Assembly (NCBI RefSeq): GCF_001865575.2
Contig: NZ_CP017562.2
Coordinates: 2,232,001-2,296,000, forward strand
Reading direction: 5' to 3'
Source of the DNA: Paraburkholderia sprentiae WSM5005
GTDB lineage: Bacteria > Pseudomonadota > Gammaproteobacteria > Burkholderiales > Burkholderiaceae
Length of the DNA: 64,000 nucleotides
The position numbers were made by a program, and so were the translations under genes. Within the stretch, counting starts at the first letter, position 1. Each line of letters begins with the position of its first letter. Shown piece after piece: positions 52,669-61,889 of this stretch. A model generated the notes under the pieces. The model ran no database searches, was not told the DNA's origin, and saw only the letters and a program-made list of their open reading frames with translations.

Positions 52669-54276
52669 ATGGACTCTACGAATTCTCCCCACTCGACGAG
52701 GCGGCTCGTCGTGCTCGCCGCAATCTGCATGGCCGCGCTCGCGTTGCCGCTCGCCTTCTCCGGAGGCGCAGTCGCGACGCCCGCGATCGGCCGCGATCTG
52801 GGCGGCGGCCCCGTCGCGATGAACTGGATCACCAACGCGTTCATGCTCGGGTTCGGCAGCCTGCTGATGGCGGCGGGCACGCTCGCGGACCGGTTCGGCC
52901 GCAAGCGGGTGTTCGCGTGTGGCGTCGCGGGCTTCACACTGACCTCGCTCGCGCTCGGCTTCGCGCCGTCGATCGTGGTCGTTGATCTGCTGCGTGCCGC
53001 TCAGGGCGTGGCGGCCGCTGCGACACTCGCGGGCGGCACCGCCGCGCTCGTACAGGAATTCGACGGCCACGCGCGAACCCGCGCGTTCAGTGCGCTCGGC
53101 ACGACGTTCGGAATCGGCCTCGCGTTCGGCCCGGTGCTGGCCGGTTGGCTGATCGCGCAGTTCGACTGGCGCGCGATTTTTGCGACCGGTGCGCTCGCGG
53201 GCGCGTTGTCGCTCGGGTTCGGCGTGCCGCGGATGCGCGAGTCGCGCGATCCGCACGCGCGTCAGCTCGACTGGGTTGGCACCGTGACGTTCACGGCCGC
53301 GCTCACGTGCTTCACGTGCGGTGTCATCGAGGCGCCGTCTCGCGGCTGGACTTCGGCGGCCGTGGTCGGGCTGCTCGCCGCGAGCGTCGCGTTCGCCGTC
53401 GCCTTCGTCATCGTCGAGACCCGCGTCGCGCGACCGATGCTGGATCTGTCGCTGTTCCGCTATCCGCGCTTCGTCGGGGTCCAGGTACTGCCGATCGCGA
53501 CCTGCTACTGCTACATCGTGCTGCTCGTCGTGTTGCCGCTGCGCTTCATCGGCGTCGACGGCTATGACGAGGTTCACGCGGGTTGGCTGATGCTTGCGCT
53601 GTCTGTTCCGATGCTGATCGTGCCGTTCGTCGCAGCGACACTCACGCGCTGGATGTCGGCGGGCGCGATCTCGGGGATCGGGCTGGTCATCGCAGCGGCG
53701 GGGCTGTACGCGCTCGCCGGCGCGCTGCGCACCCGTGCGGGGGCGAGCGCGATCGGGCCGATGCTAGCGATCGGCATCGGCGCGGGGATGCCGTGGGGGC
53801 TGATGGACGGTCTGTCGGTGAGCGTAGTGCCGAAATCGCGCGCGGGAATGGCGACCGGCATCTTCAGCACGACGCGTGTCGCGGGCGAAGGCGTCGCGCT
53901 CGCGGTGGTGAGCGCGCTGCTCGCGGCGCTCGCGCAGGCTCGCCTGCGCGCGGCGGTCCCGCACGCGGAACCGGCGGCCATCGCCGATGCGGCTGCACGG
54001 CTCGCGACGGGCGACCTCGCGCACGCCGCGGCGCGGCTGCCGGACGTTGCGCGCGCGACGCTCGAGGCCAGCTATCACGCGGCGTTCGGCCGTCTGCTCG
54101 ACGGACTCACGGTCGTTACGCTGTTGTGCGCGCTCGCGGCATTCGCGTTCCTTAGCCGGGTCCGCGTACAAGACGAACCGGTTGGCGCGGAGGCAGGCAA
54201 CGCGCATACCGCCCGATCCGCACCGATGCCAGACGTCATGCAGCCAGTCTCCGAGCTTTCGCGCGACGATCACTGA
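52669..54276 (+). CDS. MFS transporter, DHA2-like (14-helix) drug exporter
   Basis: A 535-aa major facilitator of the EmrB/QacA-type. It shows motif A in GTLADRFGRKRVFACGV, motif C-like GTTFGIGLAFGPVLAGWLIAQFDWRAIF and about 14 hydrophobic helices. The ATG at 52669 is preferred over the GTG 6 nt upstream because the GGAG overlaps that GTG. The likely role is proton-driven export of a toxic organic compound. It is divergent from and probably controlled by the LysR regulator. Confidence 0.9.
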   Translation: MDSTNSPHSTRRLVVLAAICMAALALPLAFSGGAVATPAIGRDLGGGPVAMNWITNAFMLGFGSLLMAAGTLADRFGRKRVFACGVAGFTLTSLALGFAPSIVVVDLLRAAQGVAAAATLAGGTAALVQEFDGHARTRAFSALGTTFGIGLAFGPVLAGWLIAQFDWRAIFATGALAGALSLGFGVPRMRESRDPHARQLDWVGTVTFTAALTCFTCGVIEAPSRGWTSAAVVGLLAASVAFAVAFVIVETRVARPMLDLSLFRYPRFVGVQVLPIATCYCYIVLLVVLPLRFIGVDGYDEVHAGWLMLALSVPMLIVPFVAATLTRWMSAGAISGIGLVIAAAGLYALAGALRTRAGASAIGPMLAIGIGAGMPWGLMDGLSVSVVPKSRAGMATGIFSTTRVAGEGVALAVVSALLAALAQARLRAAVPHAEPAAIADAAARLATGDLAHAAARLPDVARATLEASYHAAFGRLLDGLTVVTLLCALAAFAFLSRVRVQDEPVGAEAGNAHTARSAPMPDVMQPVSELSRDDH

Positions 54277-54704
54277 TGCAGTTCATTGCAGTCCATTCTC
54301 CGCAGGCTGCGGCGCAATGACTGCGCTTGTTCGCGTTTTTGAAGATCGTTGAGCGCAGCTCGCGCGACAAGATCCTGTTGCCTTTCTTTTGCCGCAGACA
54401 GCTTAGATTTATGCTTCGCGATGAGCGCATCGACCAACGACCCATCCAGCTCATCGTAGTTCATCATAGCTTGCGCTGGGACCCGTGATTCGCGTACTGA
54501 TCGATGTATCGTGCAGCGCATCTGCAACTCTGTACACAGCACGGCGCTCCGCAGGTGGTCGCGATGCAGGTCAAGTAAAAGTTCGGACCGCTGCGCTTCA
54601 GTGCTTCGGGCGTTGATGCGCGACAACGCGCCGTGATCGAACTGGTAGATGATGAGCGGTCGGCTGTGCGAGCTATGTGGCAAGCCGGCGGAAACGATCA
54701 GCAC
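54270..54704 (-). CDS. hypothetical protein with a charged C-terminal helix
   Basis: Frame of 144 codons. The C-terminal 65 residues (LDGSLVDALIAKHKSKLSAAKERQQDLVARAALNDLQKREQAQSLRRSLRRMD) form a strongly amphipathic, highly charged helix that reads like real protein. The N-terminal part is less convincing, and the start codon has no clear ribosome site, so a shorter start at the MMNYDEL methionines is possible. It overlaps the end of the MFS gene by 7 bp on the opposite strand. No family recognised. Confidence 0.4.
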   Translation of the reverse strand: MLIVSAGLPHSSHSRPLIIYQFDHGALSRINARSTEAQRSELLLDLHRDHLRSAVLCTELQMRCTIHRSVRESRVPAQAMMNYDELDGSLVDALIAKHKSKLSAAKERQQDLVARAALNDLQKREQAQSLRRSLRRMDCNELHQ

Positions 54705-54950
54705 CGGCTGGATGCGAACCTGATGTCAACACCACTCGGCGAGAAGCCGACCAGTTGCATCCAGTCAATACGTTGCTGATGCCCTTGCAATTGGCCATAG
54801 CGTGGGATGGCCAACCGCACCACGGCCACGGCGCGCCGGATTTTCACTAGTGCCGTTCCCGTTCGCTCGCCAGACCCAGCCGCGAGTCGATGATTGCCGT
54901 CGTCAGTGAGAGTCGCTCCGCCAACCGATTCAAGCGGGTCAACACGTTGA

Positions 54951-55676
54951 CTAATGTGTGTTCTCAATGGCAGCGGCGCTCAGGTCGGTCGGAAAGCAAT
55001 GAGGGTGCTCGAAGCCCATCGGAGACCCGCTTGTTGAATATACGATGTTATCCGTGTTATTCGGGCCTTCGCCGCCGGGTACAGTTCCGAGCCCCGCCAG
55101 CTTGCGCATGCGGTATGCGATCGCATGATCGGCGCAGGCGCTATCGCCGCTCACCCCTAGTCCTCCTATGACTTTCCCGCCCGCATAAAGTGCGACACCG
55201 CCGCCAAAGGTAATGACGCCACCAAGCGTGCGTCCGATGCCGCTGCCCTGTTCGAGGAAGCGCGCGTCAAAAGGATTCGAATTGTTCAGCCCGTATAGAG
55301 ACCCGCCCGGCTGCGTGGCCGCATAGAGGTTTGCCGTCGATAGAGCGAGTGCATCGTTGCTGAAACCGTTCGCAGTGTAGGCCTTCGCAATCGCGATAGC
55401 CCGACTACCCGGCCAGGCATCCCCGGTCACGATCACCGAGCAGAGGTGCCCTTCCCGATCGACAATGGCCGCCCACATCCGATTGGGCTTGAAGATCCCC
55501 CCATTGCCATCGGCCAGATTGACTACCGTACTCAACTGCTTTTCCACCAATGCGACCGTACCTTGTGGCAACTTGCAACGTCCTTGTGGGAAGTCATCAT
55601 CACCAGACGCACGACTTTCATGCGAAAACGACGCAATGCAGACGGCTGCGACAGCGACGATGAGCATCTTACGCAT
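54951..55676 (-). CDS. exported GlcG/HbpS-family heme-binding-like protein
   Basis: A 241-aa secreted protein of the HbpS/GlcG (DUF336) family. The signal peptide MRKMLIVAVAAVCIASFSHESRA/SGDD begins at the ATG with AGGAG 8 nt upstream. Family features include AAIVDREGHLCSVIVTGDAWPGSRAIAIAKAYTANGFS, GGVITFGGGVALYAGGKVIGGLGVSGDSACADHAIAYRMRK. In Streptomyces HbpS binds heme and protects against redox stress; a ligand here is not shown. Single gene, flanked by non-coding DNA. Confidence 0.9.
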   Translation of the reverse strand: MRKMLIVAVAAVCIASFSHESRASGDDDFPQGRCKLPQGTVALVEKQLSTVVNLADGNGGIFKPNRMWAAIVDREGHLCSVIVTGDAWPGSRAIAIAKAYTANGFSNDALALSTANLYAATQPGGSLYGLNNSNPFDARFLEQGSGIGRTLGGVITFGGGVALYAGGKVIGGLGVSGDSACADHAIAYRMRKLAGLGTVPGGEGPNNTDNIVYSTSGSPMGFEHPHCFPTDLSAAAIENTH

Positions 55677-56091
55677 GACGTTTCTCCTGACGATCTGTTT
55701 CAAAGCAAACACGTTGCGGGCTGGAATTAGACCTATCAATAGGATACCGAATGCACCAGATCAGCCAACGCACTACGTGGCAAGGTATGAAGGTTTCCCG
55801 GAGTTCGCAAGACCGCTAGTGACAACGAACAGACGTTTCAAAGCGACACTCCATGCATTGTCAAAACTTCGTCGCCGTCGAATGCCGGCTGCGAACCCCC
55901 AACAGCGAAGGTATGTCGCCCCACTGGACGCCTTCCTGTAAGTGAAGACCATCACTCAAAGGTCATTAGCCAAAACAGAGTTCCCGTCAGCCACGGGGCA
56001 GGTCAGAAAGGCGCCGTCAATTTACAGCGACGAGATGCATCGCGAGAGCCTCGGATGCGCCGCTCGCGCTCCCGGGTGGGTTGATGGCTGT
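55677..56091. other. non-coding stretch between HbpS-like gene and IS remnant
   Basis: About 415 bp with no convincing gene. A short inverted repeat, CCTAT-CA-ATAGG, near 55733-55744 lies about 60 bp upstream of the HbpS-like start and could be a regulator site. The right part probably belongs to the decayed insertion sequence neighbourhood. Confidence 0.4.
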
Positions 56092-56310
56092 TCACTGCCG
56101 GATCTCGAGTTCCACACCGTGCCCGTCGACGGCGCGCCACAGCAGGGTACGGTTCACCACTCGCGGTGACAAACATCTCGTCGAGGTGCCACCTGCTGCC
56201 CGGCTTGTGGCGCGCCGCTTTCGCCCGGTGGGCAAAGCGCGCGCCAAACTTATCGCACCAGCGGCGGATCGTCTCGTAGCTGCGTGTTACGCGAACACCG
56301 CACCAACGTG
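56092..56310 (-). pseudogene. IS6-family transposase remnant
   Basis: Minus-strand translation gives VTRSYETIRRWCDKFGARF, then AHRAKAARHKPGSRWHLDEMFVT and GEPY. After a one-base shift it continues LLWRAVDGHGVELEIRQ and a stop. These are the N-terminal and first-catalytic-Asp regions (WHLDE) of IS6/IS26-like DDE transposases. About 70 of some 230 residues remain. No terminal inverted repeats were identified. It marks past insertion in this accessory region. Confidence 0.8.
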
Positions 56311-56395
56311 ACAGCGCCCGCAGAAGTTCTACCTGGCAGAAGGCGAAGAATACGAGCTTTCACTTGCACACCACTCGGCCGATTCACAGCCCGGG

Positions 56396-57025
56396 CTAGA
56401 ACCGCTTCGCAAAGCCAACTGTAAAACCGTGCGGGAGAATCTGGACGAACAAGGGTGTCTGCCATGTCGTGCTCAGGTATCCGACCGCCGTGCCGAGCGC
56501 CCAGCCAGCGAGAACGTCCGTCTGCCAATGTGCCTGGCTTTTCACGCGTGCAATCGAATCGTAGAGCGGCAACAATTCCAGTCCCCATACCCACGGGTCA
56601 CGCCGACCATAGTTGACGATGAACGGCGTCACGAAACTCGCCTGAAGGGTGACCTCGCCACTTGGAAAACTCTGTCCGCCGCTGAACCATTGGTTAGGTC
56701 CCTGGCCCGCGTTGGGCCGCTGGCGACCGAATGCGTACTTCATGCCTTGTGCAGCGACAGCCGATATCGCCGTAGCGTCGGCCGTTTGCCAGAAGGTATG
56801 GCCCAGCTCGCTGTCGTTCCCCAGCCACAGAGATCCGCCCACCGTCGTGGCGATCACGGCATATTCAAGTCCGAGCTGAACGTTGCGGTTCCATATGCCG
56901 CTCTGATCCAGAGCGACCTTGTGGTCGATCCCGCCGGCATATGCGCTCGAAAAAGCCAACGCCGTCATCGCGGCGGCACCGCACCGTCTCGCTCCTACCG
57001 TCATTTCAGAAGTGGACAATCTCAT
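56396..57025 (-). CDS. PAP2-family phosphatase-like protein with altered PSGH motif
   Basis: A 209-aa exported or membrane protein (signal-like N-terminus ending SAYA/GGID). The PAP2 fold motifs are recognisable: KYAFGRQRP (K96...R103P104), SFPSGE (121-124) and ARVKSQAHWQTD (R160, H166, D170). Motif 2 has Glu 124 where the canonical PSGH has the catalytic acid histidine, and motif 3 has Ala for the first Ser. A distinct subfamily with PSGE exists among proteobacteria, so activity may be altered rather than lost. The start at 57025 has GAGG 6 nt upstream. Substrate unknown. Confidence 0.85.
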   Translation of the reverse strand: MRLSTSEMTVGARRCGAAAMTALAFSSAYAGGIDHKVALDQSGIWNRNVQLGLEYAVIATTVGGSLWLGNDSELGHTFWQTADATAISAVAAQGMKYAFGRQRPNAGQGPNQWFSGGQSFPSGEVTLQASFVTPFIVNYGRRDPWVWGLELLPLYDSIARVKSQAHWQTDVLAGWALGTAVGYLSTTWQTPLFVQILPHGFTVGFAKRF

Positions 57026-57557
57026 ATGGACCTCGCGCGAAACGTCAGCCCTTGACGCATTCCAACAAAGAGAGGAACTGCCAGACAAGCCAACGTGCCG
57101 CGCGCAACGCATATGCCCGGGCGATAAACCACAGCTCGAACCGTAGGAAACCGGCCTGGCGGCGAATCGGTTCTGATATTCGTGGCCGGGTCGCCCATGT
57201 GCACCAATGGAAGTTCCAACGGGATCACATTAGGCGAGCCGCATACGCACTAACTTGCTCGTTCTCGCCGCTTGCCCGGTCACTCAGTGCGAGCGGTGTC
57301 CGCGTTTCGGTGCCATCACCGGGTTCAGCCAGGAAGCGTGATTTGCTCCTACCGTCACTGCGGCGCTCCCAGGTCTGCTTTGGGATAACTATCGACGCCA
57401 AGGGCAGAAATCGACTGGTAGGGTCGACATGTGGTGCGGTGGTGGTAGGTTTGCTTTGTCTGTTGCCGAACGCAAACCCGACGTTCGATCGTCCGTATGA
57501 CCGCAGGGGCCAACGACCGTTGATGTCCGCGTGAGCAGCTAGCGGTCAACGGATCGG
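57026..57557. other. intergenic region, no gene seen
   Basis: About 530 bp between the PAP2-like gene start and the 3' end of the TpsA gene. Only short frames are present. It must carry the promoter of the PAP2-like gene. No repeats or RNA genes recognised. Confidence 0.45.
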
Positions 57558-59984
57558 TTAATGGCTCGGTTGCCAGCGCAGGACCGGGTGAGTCGCGCCC
57601 GCCGGTATGACCCACGTCCCGGTCTCACTGAAATCCCACGAGGCGTCAAAGCTGGCCGGATTGCTCATCTGTGCGGTCGTGAGCCCGTTGGACGCCGATA
57701 GCTGCGCGCCGTACCCGCTGCTCTTCGTTCGCGTTGTCGTCTCCTTGTCCCAGTAGACGTTGGACGCGAGCGGCACTCCAGCCGGTAAGCCCTGGAAGGC
57801 GACGATGCCGCCATAAGTGCCATAATCCGGGCCCTGGAACGTTGGTCCTCTGACTTCGCCCGACGCAAACGACTGCTCGATGAGGCCGGTATTCGAAAGA
57901 GCCAGTCCCCCAGCGCTGAATGGGCCGTACACTAGCCCCGTTGCATACGACTGCGAAATCGTTCCGTCGTTAGCGCCGACCAGACCGCCACCGGAGCCAT
58001 GATTGCCGCCGCTCACCGTCCCTGTCGCATAAGATTGCACGATGGTACCGCCGTTGCCACCGACGAGGCCGCCGAGCAGGCCGGCCGACCCGACGAACGC
58101 GCTGCTCCAAGAGCGCTCGATGAGGCCGACGTTGCGTCCCACCAGGCCGCCGAGCACCGCACCTTCGAACGCGCCAGAGCCGCGCTCGCCGGTAGTATAG
58201 GCGTAGGTAATCAAGCCCTGGTTCTCGCCGGCCAGAATGCCAAGCGGGATCCCGCTCGGAAAATAGATATTGGTCACGACCCGGGCGTTGGTCATCCCGA
58301 CATTCCGCACGACACCGGTCGGCCCGATCGTGCCGAACAGTCCCGTCGCCGGCTGCTCGGTCGAGCTCTGATCGAACTGGGTGAACCTGTCGATCACGTG
58401 GCCCATCCCGTCGAACTGACCGGAAAATGGCGTGGTCGCATTGCCGAGCGAAGAGAAAGCGAAAGACGTATCGGTCGAACTGGCGTCGAGGTCTTTGCCG
58501 AGCGCATACGCGCCGCCGAGATCGCGCGCGATGTTCTGTAAATCGCCGACCGAATTGACCAGCTTGTAGCCGGTCACCTGGGTGACGAGACCGCTATACG
58601 GAGCTGCTGTCCACGCGCTGTTCGCCACGATCGTGCCGGGATTGTAGCTGCCGTTCATGTCGTAGAGCGCGCTGACGATGCCGGTACTTTTCGACCAGTC
58701 GATGGTCCCATCGCTAGTCACGCTGCCGCCGTTGTCGATGCCTGATGCGTCGCCGCGCAAGGTCAGGTTGCCCGCGCCGGTGTTGCCGATGGTTGTACCC
58801 GTCGCCAGGGAGACGTGGCGGTACGCGGCAAGCGTGAGCGAAGCCGGACCGGACCAGCGCAGGTTCGAAGCAACGCCCAGGTCGCCCGTCGCGCCGTTGG
58901 CGCCGGTCGTGGTGACACCGACCGAGGTGCCCGCGTTCAGGCTGCGCCGCAACGCACGCGCGGCGGCGTCATCGATCGTGAAGGCGGGCGTCGAGAGATT
59001 CCATTGGCCTGCCTGAACCGCTGCGTGCTGGCCGAACGTCAGTTGTGCCGCTTGTGTATCGACCGTTCCGCCGCTGCCGTCCGCATTGCTTGCGGCGATC
59101 TTGCCGATCTGCTCGACACGGCCGCTGTCGGCGAGCAGCCACACATGGCCGTCGCGGCTGGCCGTGCCTGTCGCACGGATGCGCGTGCCGCCGCCCGCGA
59201 GCGCATACACGTTGCCGTCGGCGGCCTGCAGGCTGATCTGCGCGGCCGCTATCCGCCCCTTGTTGACGACCGTGCCCTGACTGCCCGTCTGCACGAACAC
59301 CTGCCTGCTGCTGCCCGAATCCTGCAAGAGCACCTGCCCGCCTGCGGCCAGCTCCGCCGTGCCGTTGGGCGCTGCCACGGTGCCGTGGTTGACGACTGCG
59401 TCCCGGGCTATCAGGAACACATCGCCGCCGCTCGAACTGATCCTGCCCAGGTTGATCACGCTTGCATCGGAACTGCCCGAGAGTGTGAGCGCGCTGCTGC
59501 CGGTCATGAATGCACAGTTGCAGACATCCAGGGTGGACGCGACGAAGCGGCCACCCGTGCTGATCACGCCCGACCGCCCCACGACGATGCCCTGCGGATT
59601 GATCACATAGAGGCTTCCCGTTGCACTAAGGCTGCCAAGAATGGCCGAGGGCGAGCCACCCGTTACCCGGTTCAGGGTCGCGCCGGCGCCGTTGTCAAAC
59701 ATCACGCTGTTATTCCGGCCGACCGAGAAGCTGTTCCAGTCAATCACACCACGCGTCGAACCTGGTTGGGTGATTACCAGCCCGTTGCCCTGGCCGGATA
59801 TCGTGCCCGCGCCGGCGACATAACGGCCGCCTTGCGGAAGGCTGCCCGCCGCGAAGGCCACGGGCGTCAGGGATAGTCCAGTCAGCGAAATGCCGATGGC
59901 GAGCCAGATGTGTCCGCGGTGTCCGCGCGACTGCTGTGGACGCAGTGCGCGTCGCGCGGGCCGAGGTAGTCCTGAATGTGACAT
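57558..59984 (-). CDS. TpsA-type exoprotein with filamentous-hemagglutinin N-terminal domain and GLUG repeats
   Basis: Secreted exoprotein of 808 aa. The start at 59984 gives an extended signal peptide (MSHSGLPRPARRALRPQQ...TGLSLTPVAFA/AGSLP) and has AAGGGGG upstream. The TPS secretion domain follows at about residues 45-290 with the beta-helix signature NPQGIVVGRSGVISTGGRFVAST and a CNC motif. The middle is a right-handed beta-helix. The C-terminal third contains several GLUG-type repeats (GGLVGRNVGLIERSW, GGLVGGNGGTIVQSYATGTVSGG, GGLVGANDGTISQSYATGLV) like those of bacterial adhesins. It probably uses the TpsB at 45523-47280 for export, which lies 10 kb away on the opposite strand. Confidence 0.9.
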   Translation of the reverse strand: MSHSGLPRPARRALRPQQSRGHRGHIWLAIGISLTGLSLTPVAFAAGSLPQGGRYVAGAGTISGQGNGLVITQPGSTRGVIDWNSFSVGRNNSVMFDNGAGATLNRVTGGSPSAILGSLSATGSLYVINPQGIVVGRSGVISTGGRFVASTLDVCNCAFMTGSSALTLSGSSDASVINLGRISSSGGDVFLIARDAVVNHGTVAAPNGTAELAAGGQVLLQDSGSSRQVFVQTGSQGTVVNKGRIAAAQISLQAADGNVYALAGGGTRIRATGTASRDGHVWLLADSGRVEQIGKIAASNADGSGGTVDTQAAQLTFGQHAAVQAGQWNLSTPAFTIDDAAARALRRSLNAGTSVGVTTTGANGATGDLGVASNLRWSGPASLTLAAYRHVSLATGTTIGNTGAGNLTLRGDASGIDNGGSVTSDGTIDWSKSTGIVSALYDMNGSYNPGTIVANSAWTAAPYSGLVTQVTGYKLVNSVGDLQNIARDLGGAYALGKDLDASSTDTSFAFSSLGNATTPFSGQFDGMGHVIDRFTQFDQSSTEQPATGLFGTIGPTGVVRNVGMTNARVVTNIYFPSGIPLGILAGENQGLITYAYTTGERGSGAFEGAVLGGLVGRNVGLIERSWSSAFVGSAGLLGGLVGGNGGTIVQSYATGTVSGGNHGSGGGLVGANDGTISQSYATGLVYGPFSAGGLALSNTGLIEQSFASGEVRGPTFQGPDYGTYGGIVAFQGLPAGVPLASNVYWDKETTTRTKSSGYGAQLSASNGLTTAQMSNPASFDASWDFSETGTWVIPAGATHPVLRWQPSH

Positions 59985-60374
59985 ACAGCCCCCTTTTCCG
60001 CGTGCGTGCGGAATGGCTGCCAACGACCCGCAGCACCTAGCGGAAACGCGTGAGTCGCTGTGTCTGAAGAATAGCAGTCGGCGTCGCGCATGCATGCCGA
60101 TATCTCAACGTTTTGCGCCTTCCTGTGAGGCGCTTTTGTGCCATCTGTTGGTGGCGGGACTTATGCTGCGCGTCGACAAGATCCGACGGCAAAATTGCGT
60201 CAAGGCGTGCGCAAAAAATGTACCTACGGGTACTACTTAATCAGGGACGCCGCCTGAAATGCATCGCCACGTGCGCAGTATCGAGCGCGTCGCACATCGG
60301 TTCGAAGCCGGCATTGTCGGCATCGACGAAGGTGCACCCGCAAGCGAGGCTGGTTCACCCGGACCCCATGGGGA
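59985..60374. other. intergenic region upstream of tpsA
   Basis: About 390 bp with no gene. It holds the tpsA promoter and the element CCTACGGGTACTAC near 60222-60235, which resembles the ACTAGGGGTATT seen upstream of the porin (15616). Nothing else stands out. Confidence 0.4.
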
Positions 60375-60902
60375 TTACCAGACCCGTGCCGATTGCAGTC
60401 GAATCGCATGGTCGAGATTCAATATGAAAATCACCCGCGCTCTGACGAGCAGCGCCTTCAGTTCCGCGTTTTTCGCGGAGGGAAGCAGCGTGTTGTCCAC
60501 CGCATGAACCAATTGCTGGTTATATGTAACCTGTTGATAAAGGTAGTCTCCGTCGAACGCGTACTCATCGGCCGCATTCAACCTCGCGAGGTTGTCATCC
60601 CCTTCGTTCCGAAACGCCTCGCTCATCCTACTATTTTCGGGGTAGAGCATCAGCCTCTGCGTCAATTCGACGGCTGATTGATACAAGTCCCTGTGTTCTG
60701 CAATCATTTGTCCAGCGAAATTCTGGATGCTTCTTCTCTGGCTTCGGCTTAGCGCGAGGTTGCCCGCCTCGATTTCGGCTCGATTCGCGACCATGAGGAT
60801 GGCGGCGATTTGCTGGTCAGTGTGTTGTGCGTGTACGTCATACATGCGCAGCGACAATGCAGCGAGTAACACCAGCGCGGCGGCTTTGCGGCTCGGGATC
60901 AT
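60375..60902 (-). CDS. DUF4142-domain exported protein
   Basis: A 175-aa secreted protein. The signal peptide is MIPSRKAAALVLLAALSLRMYDVHA/QHTD. It is an all-helical DUF4142 domain (ferritin-like four-helix pattern: AAILMVANRAEIEAGNLALSRSQRRSIQNFAGQMIAEHRDLYQSAVEL, later YQQVTYNQQLVHAVDNTLLPSAKNAELKALL). The start at 60902 has GGAGG 7 nt upstream. The family is widespread and of unknown function, often in envelope-stress contexts. Confidence 0.88.
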   Translation of the reverse strand: MIPSRKAAALVLLAALSLRMYDVHAQHTDQQIAAILMVANRAEIEAGNLALSRSQRRSIQNFAGQMIAEHRDLYQSAVELTQRLMLYPENSRMSEAFRNEGDDNLARLNAADEYAFDGDYLYQQVTYNQQLVHAVDNTLLPSAKNAELKALLVRARVIFILNLDHAIRLQSARVW

Positions 60903-61149
60903 CTTTCGCCTCCGGGTTCGAACCATTGAACGGACATGTCTGCTGCGGTACTGCAGTGACCGGTTGCCGTACCGTTGTAGCCGTTGCTTTCCAAGGTCCC
61001 ATTTTGCGCCCGAGACGCGCAGTCGAGTGGCCTGTCTCAATGGCGGAACCGACGTTGGAACGTCCCGGCTGTAGGAAGGACGAACGCCTCTTGATGGCCG
61101 GGAGTCGCCTCAGCCGGATGTTGAGGCGTGTGCCGCGCCTCACAGCGAT

Positions 61150-61413
61150 CTAGCGCTTCTGTCTGAGCAAGTCGAATTGGCGCTGTTGTCTCAGCGAATT
61201 CAGTTCGCGCTGCTGCCTCAGCAAATCCAGGTCGCGCTGTTGTTTCAGTAATTGGAGTTGTTCGTTCTGGAGTTCGATCTGTTGCTTCTGCGCTTCCAAT
61301 TGCGCTCTATAGGCCCCCATGCTTGGGTCAGCCAGCGCTCCCTGCGGATAAGTCTGCGCGTAGGTGATGGAACAGCCAGCCGCCAATGTCGCAGCAACGA
61401 TAAGTGCTTTCAT
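61150..61413 (-). CDS. small exported coiled-coil protein with LRQQR repeats
   Basis: An 87-aa protein: signal peptide (MKALIVAATLAAGCSITYA/QTYP), then one long charged helix AQLEAQKQQIELQNEQLQLL followed by four imperfect repeats of about 9 residues (LLKQQRDLD, LLRQQRELN, SLRQQRQFD, LLRQKR). The repeats are also visible in the DNA as about 27-bp units at about 61153-61255. It is probably a periplasmic coiled coil. Function unknown. Confidence 0.75.
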   Translation of the reverse strand: MKALIVAATLAAGCSITYAQTYPQGALADPSMGAYRAQLEAQKQQIELQNEQLQLLKQQRDLDLLRQQRELNSLRQQRQFDLLRQKR

Positions 61414-61889
61414 GATGTCCCTCGCACGGATGCTCCTTTGAAATATCTTAGGCCAGAAAGGCCGGGCATCGGCGGGACCGACGCGGCTATCGGCGTCGTG
61501 CCTGGATAACTTCGCTGCTGCGGCAACGACGAACGGCGACTTCTTCAGCCTGCCTCAAGGTAGTGCGCGAATACAGCCGGATGTTGCGGCTAGTACGCGC
61601 GCAATGGATCCGACAGGCATGACTGCCGCTGCATTCTTCAGCTGCGCCCGGAATATCTCTTCCTCCAACCCGTTTACTCGACACTTCTCTCGCGGCATCC
61701 GATTTGCCGATTTCACCCAGTCGCATCGCCTCGCGGGTTGCCCACCGCGAGGCAGCGTCATGGTCGAGACAGGCGACCCGCTGCCCGGCCATGGACAACC
61801 CGCTGCTCAACTTTCAAAGGAGGTTAAGCCACGCATCAATACCTAACTGCAGATCTGTCCGTCGAAGCGGGTCAACCTCAGGAGCAATC
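61414..61889. other. intergenic region, no firm gene
   Basis: About 476 bp between two divergent exported-protein genes. A minus-strand frame (61555-61761, 68 codons) and an overlapping one (61487-61810) are open but have no recognised domain. Promoters for both neighbours are expected here. Confidence 0.4.

Noticed and set aside
54698..54967. 89-codon minus-strand frame upstream of the helical hypothetical protein
   Set aside because: It overlaps the end of the HbpS-like gene, has no ribosome site and no recognised domain. It could be a relic but cannot be supported.
15612..60235. Similar elements ACTAGGGGTATT (about 15616) and CCTACGGGTACTAC (about 60222) as a shared LuxR-type regulator site
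   Set aside because: Only two loosely similar copies in 64 kb; too weak to separate from chance.
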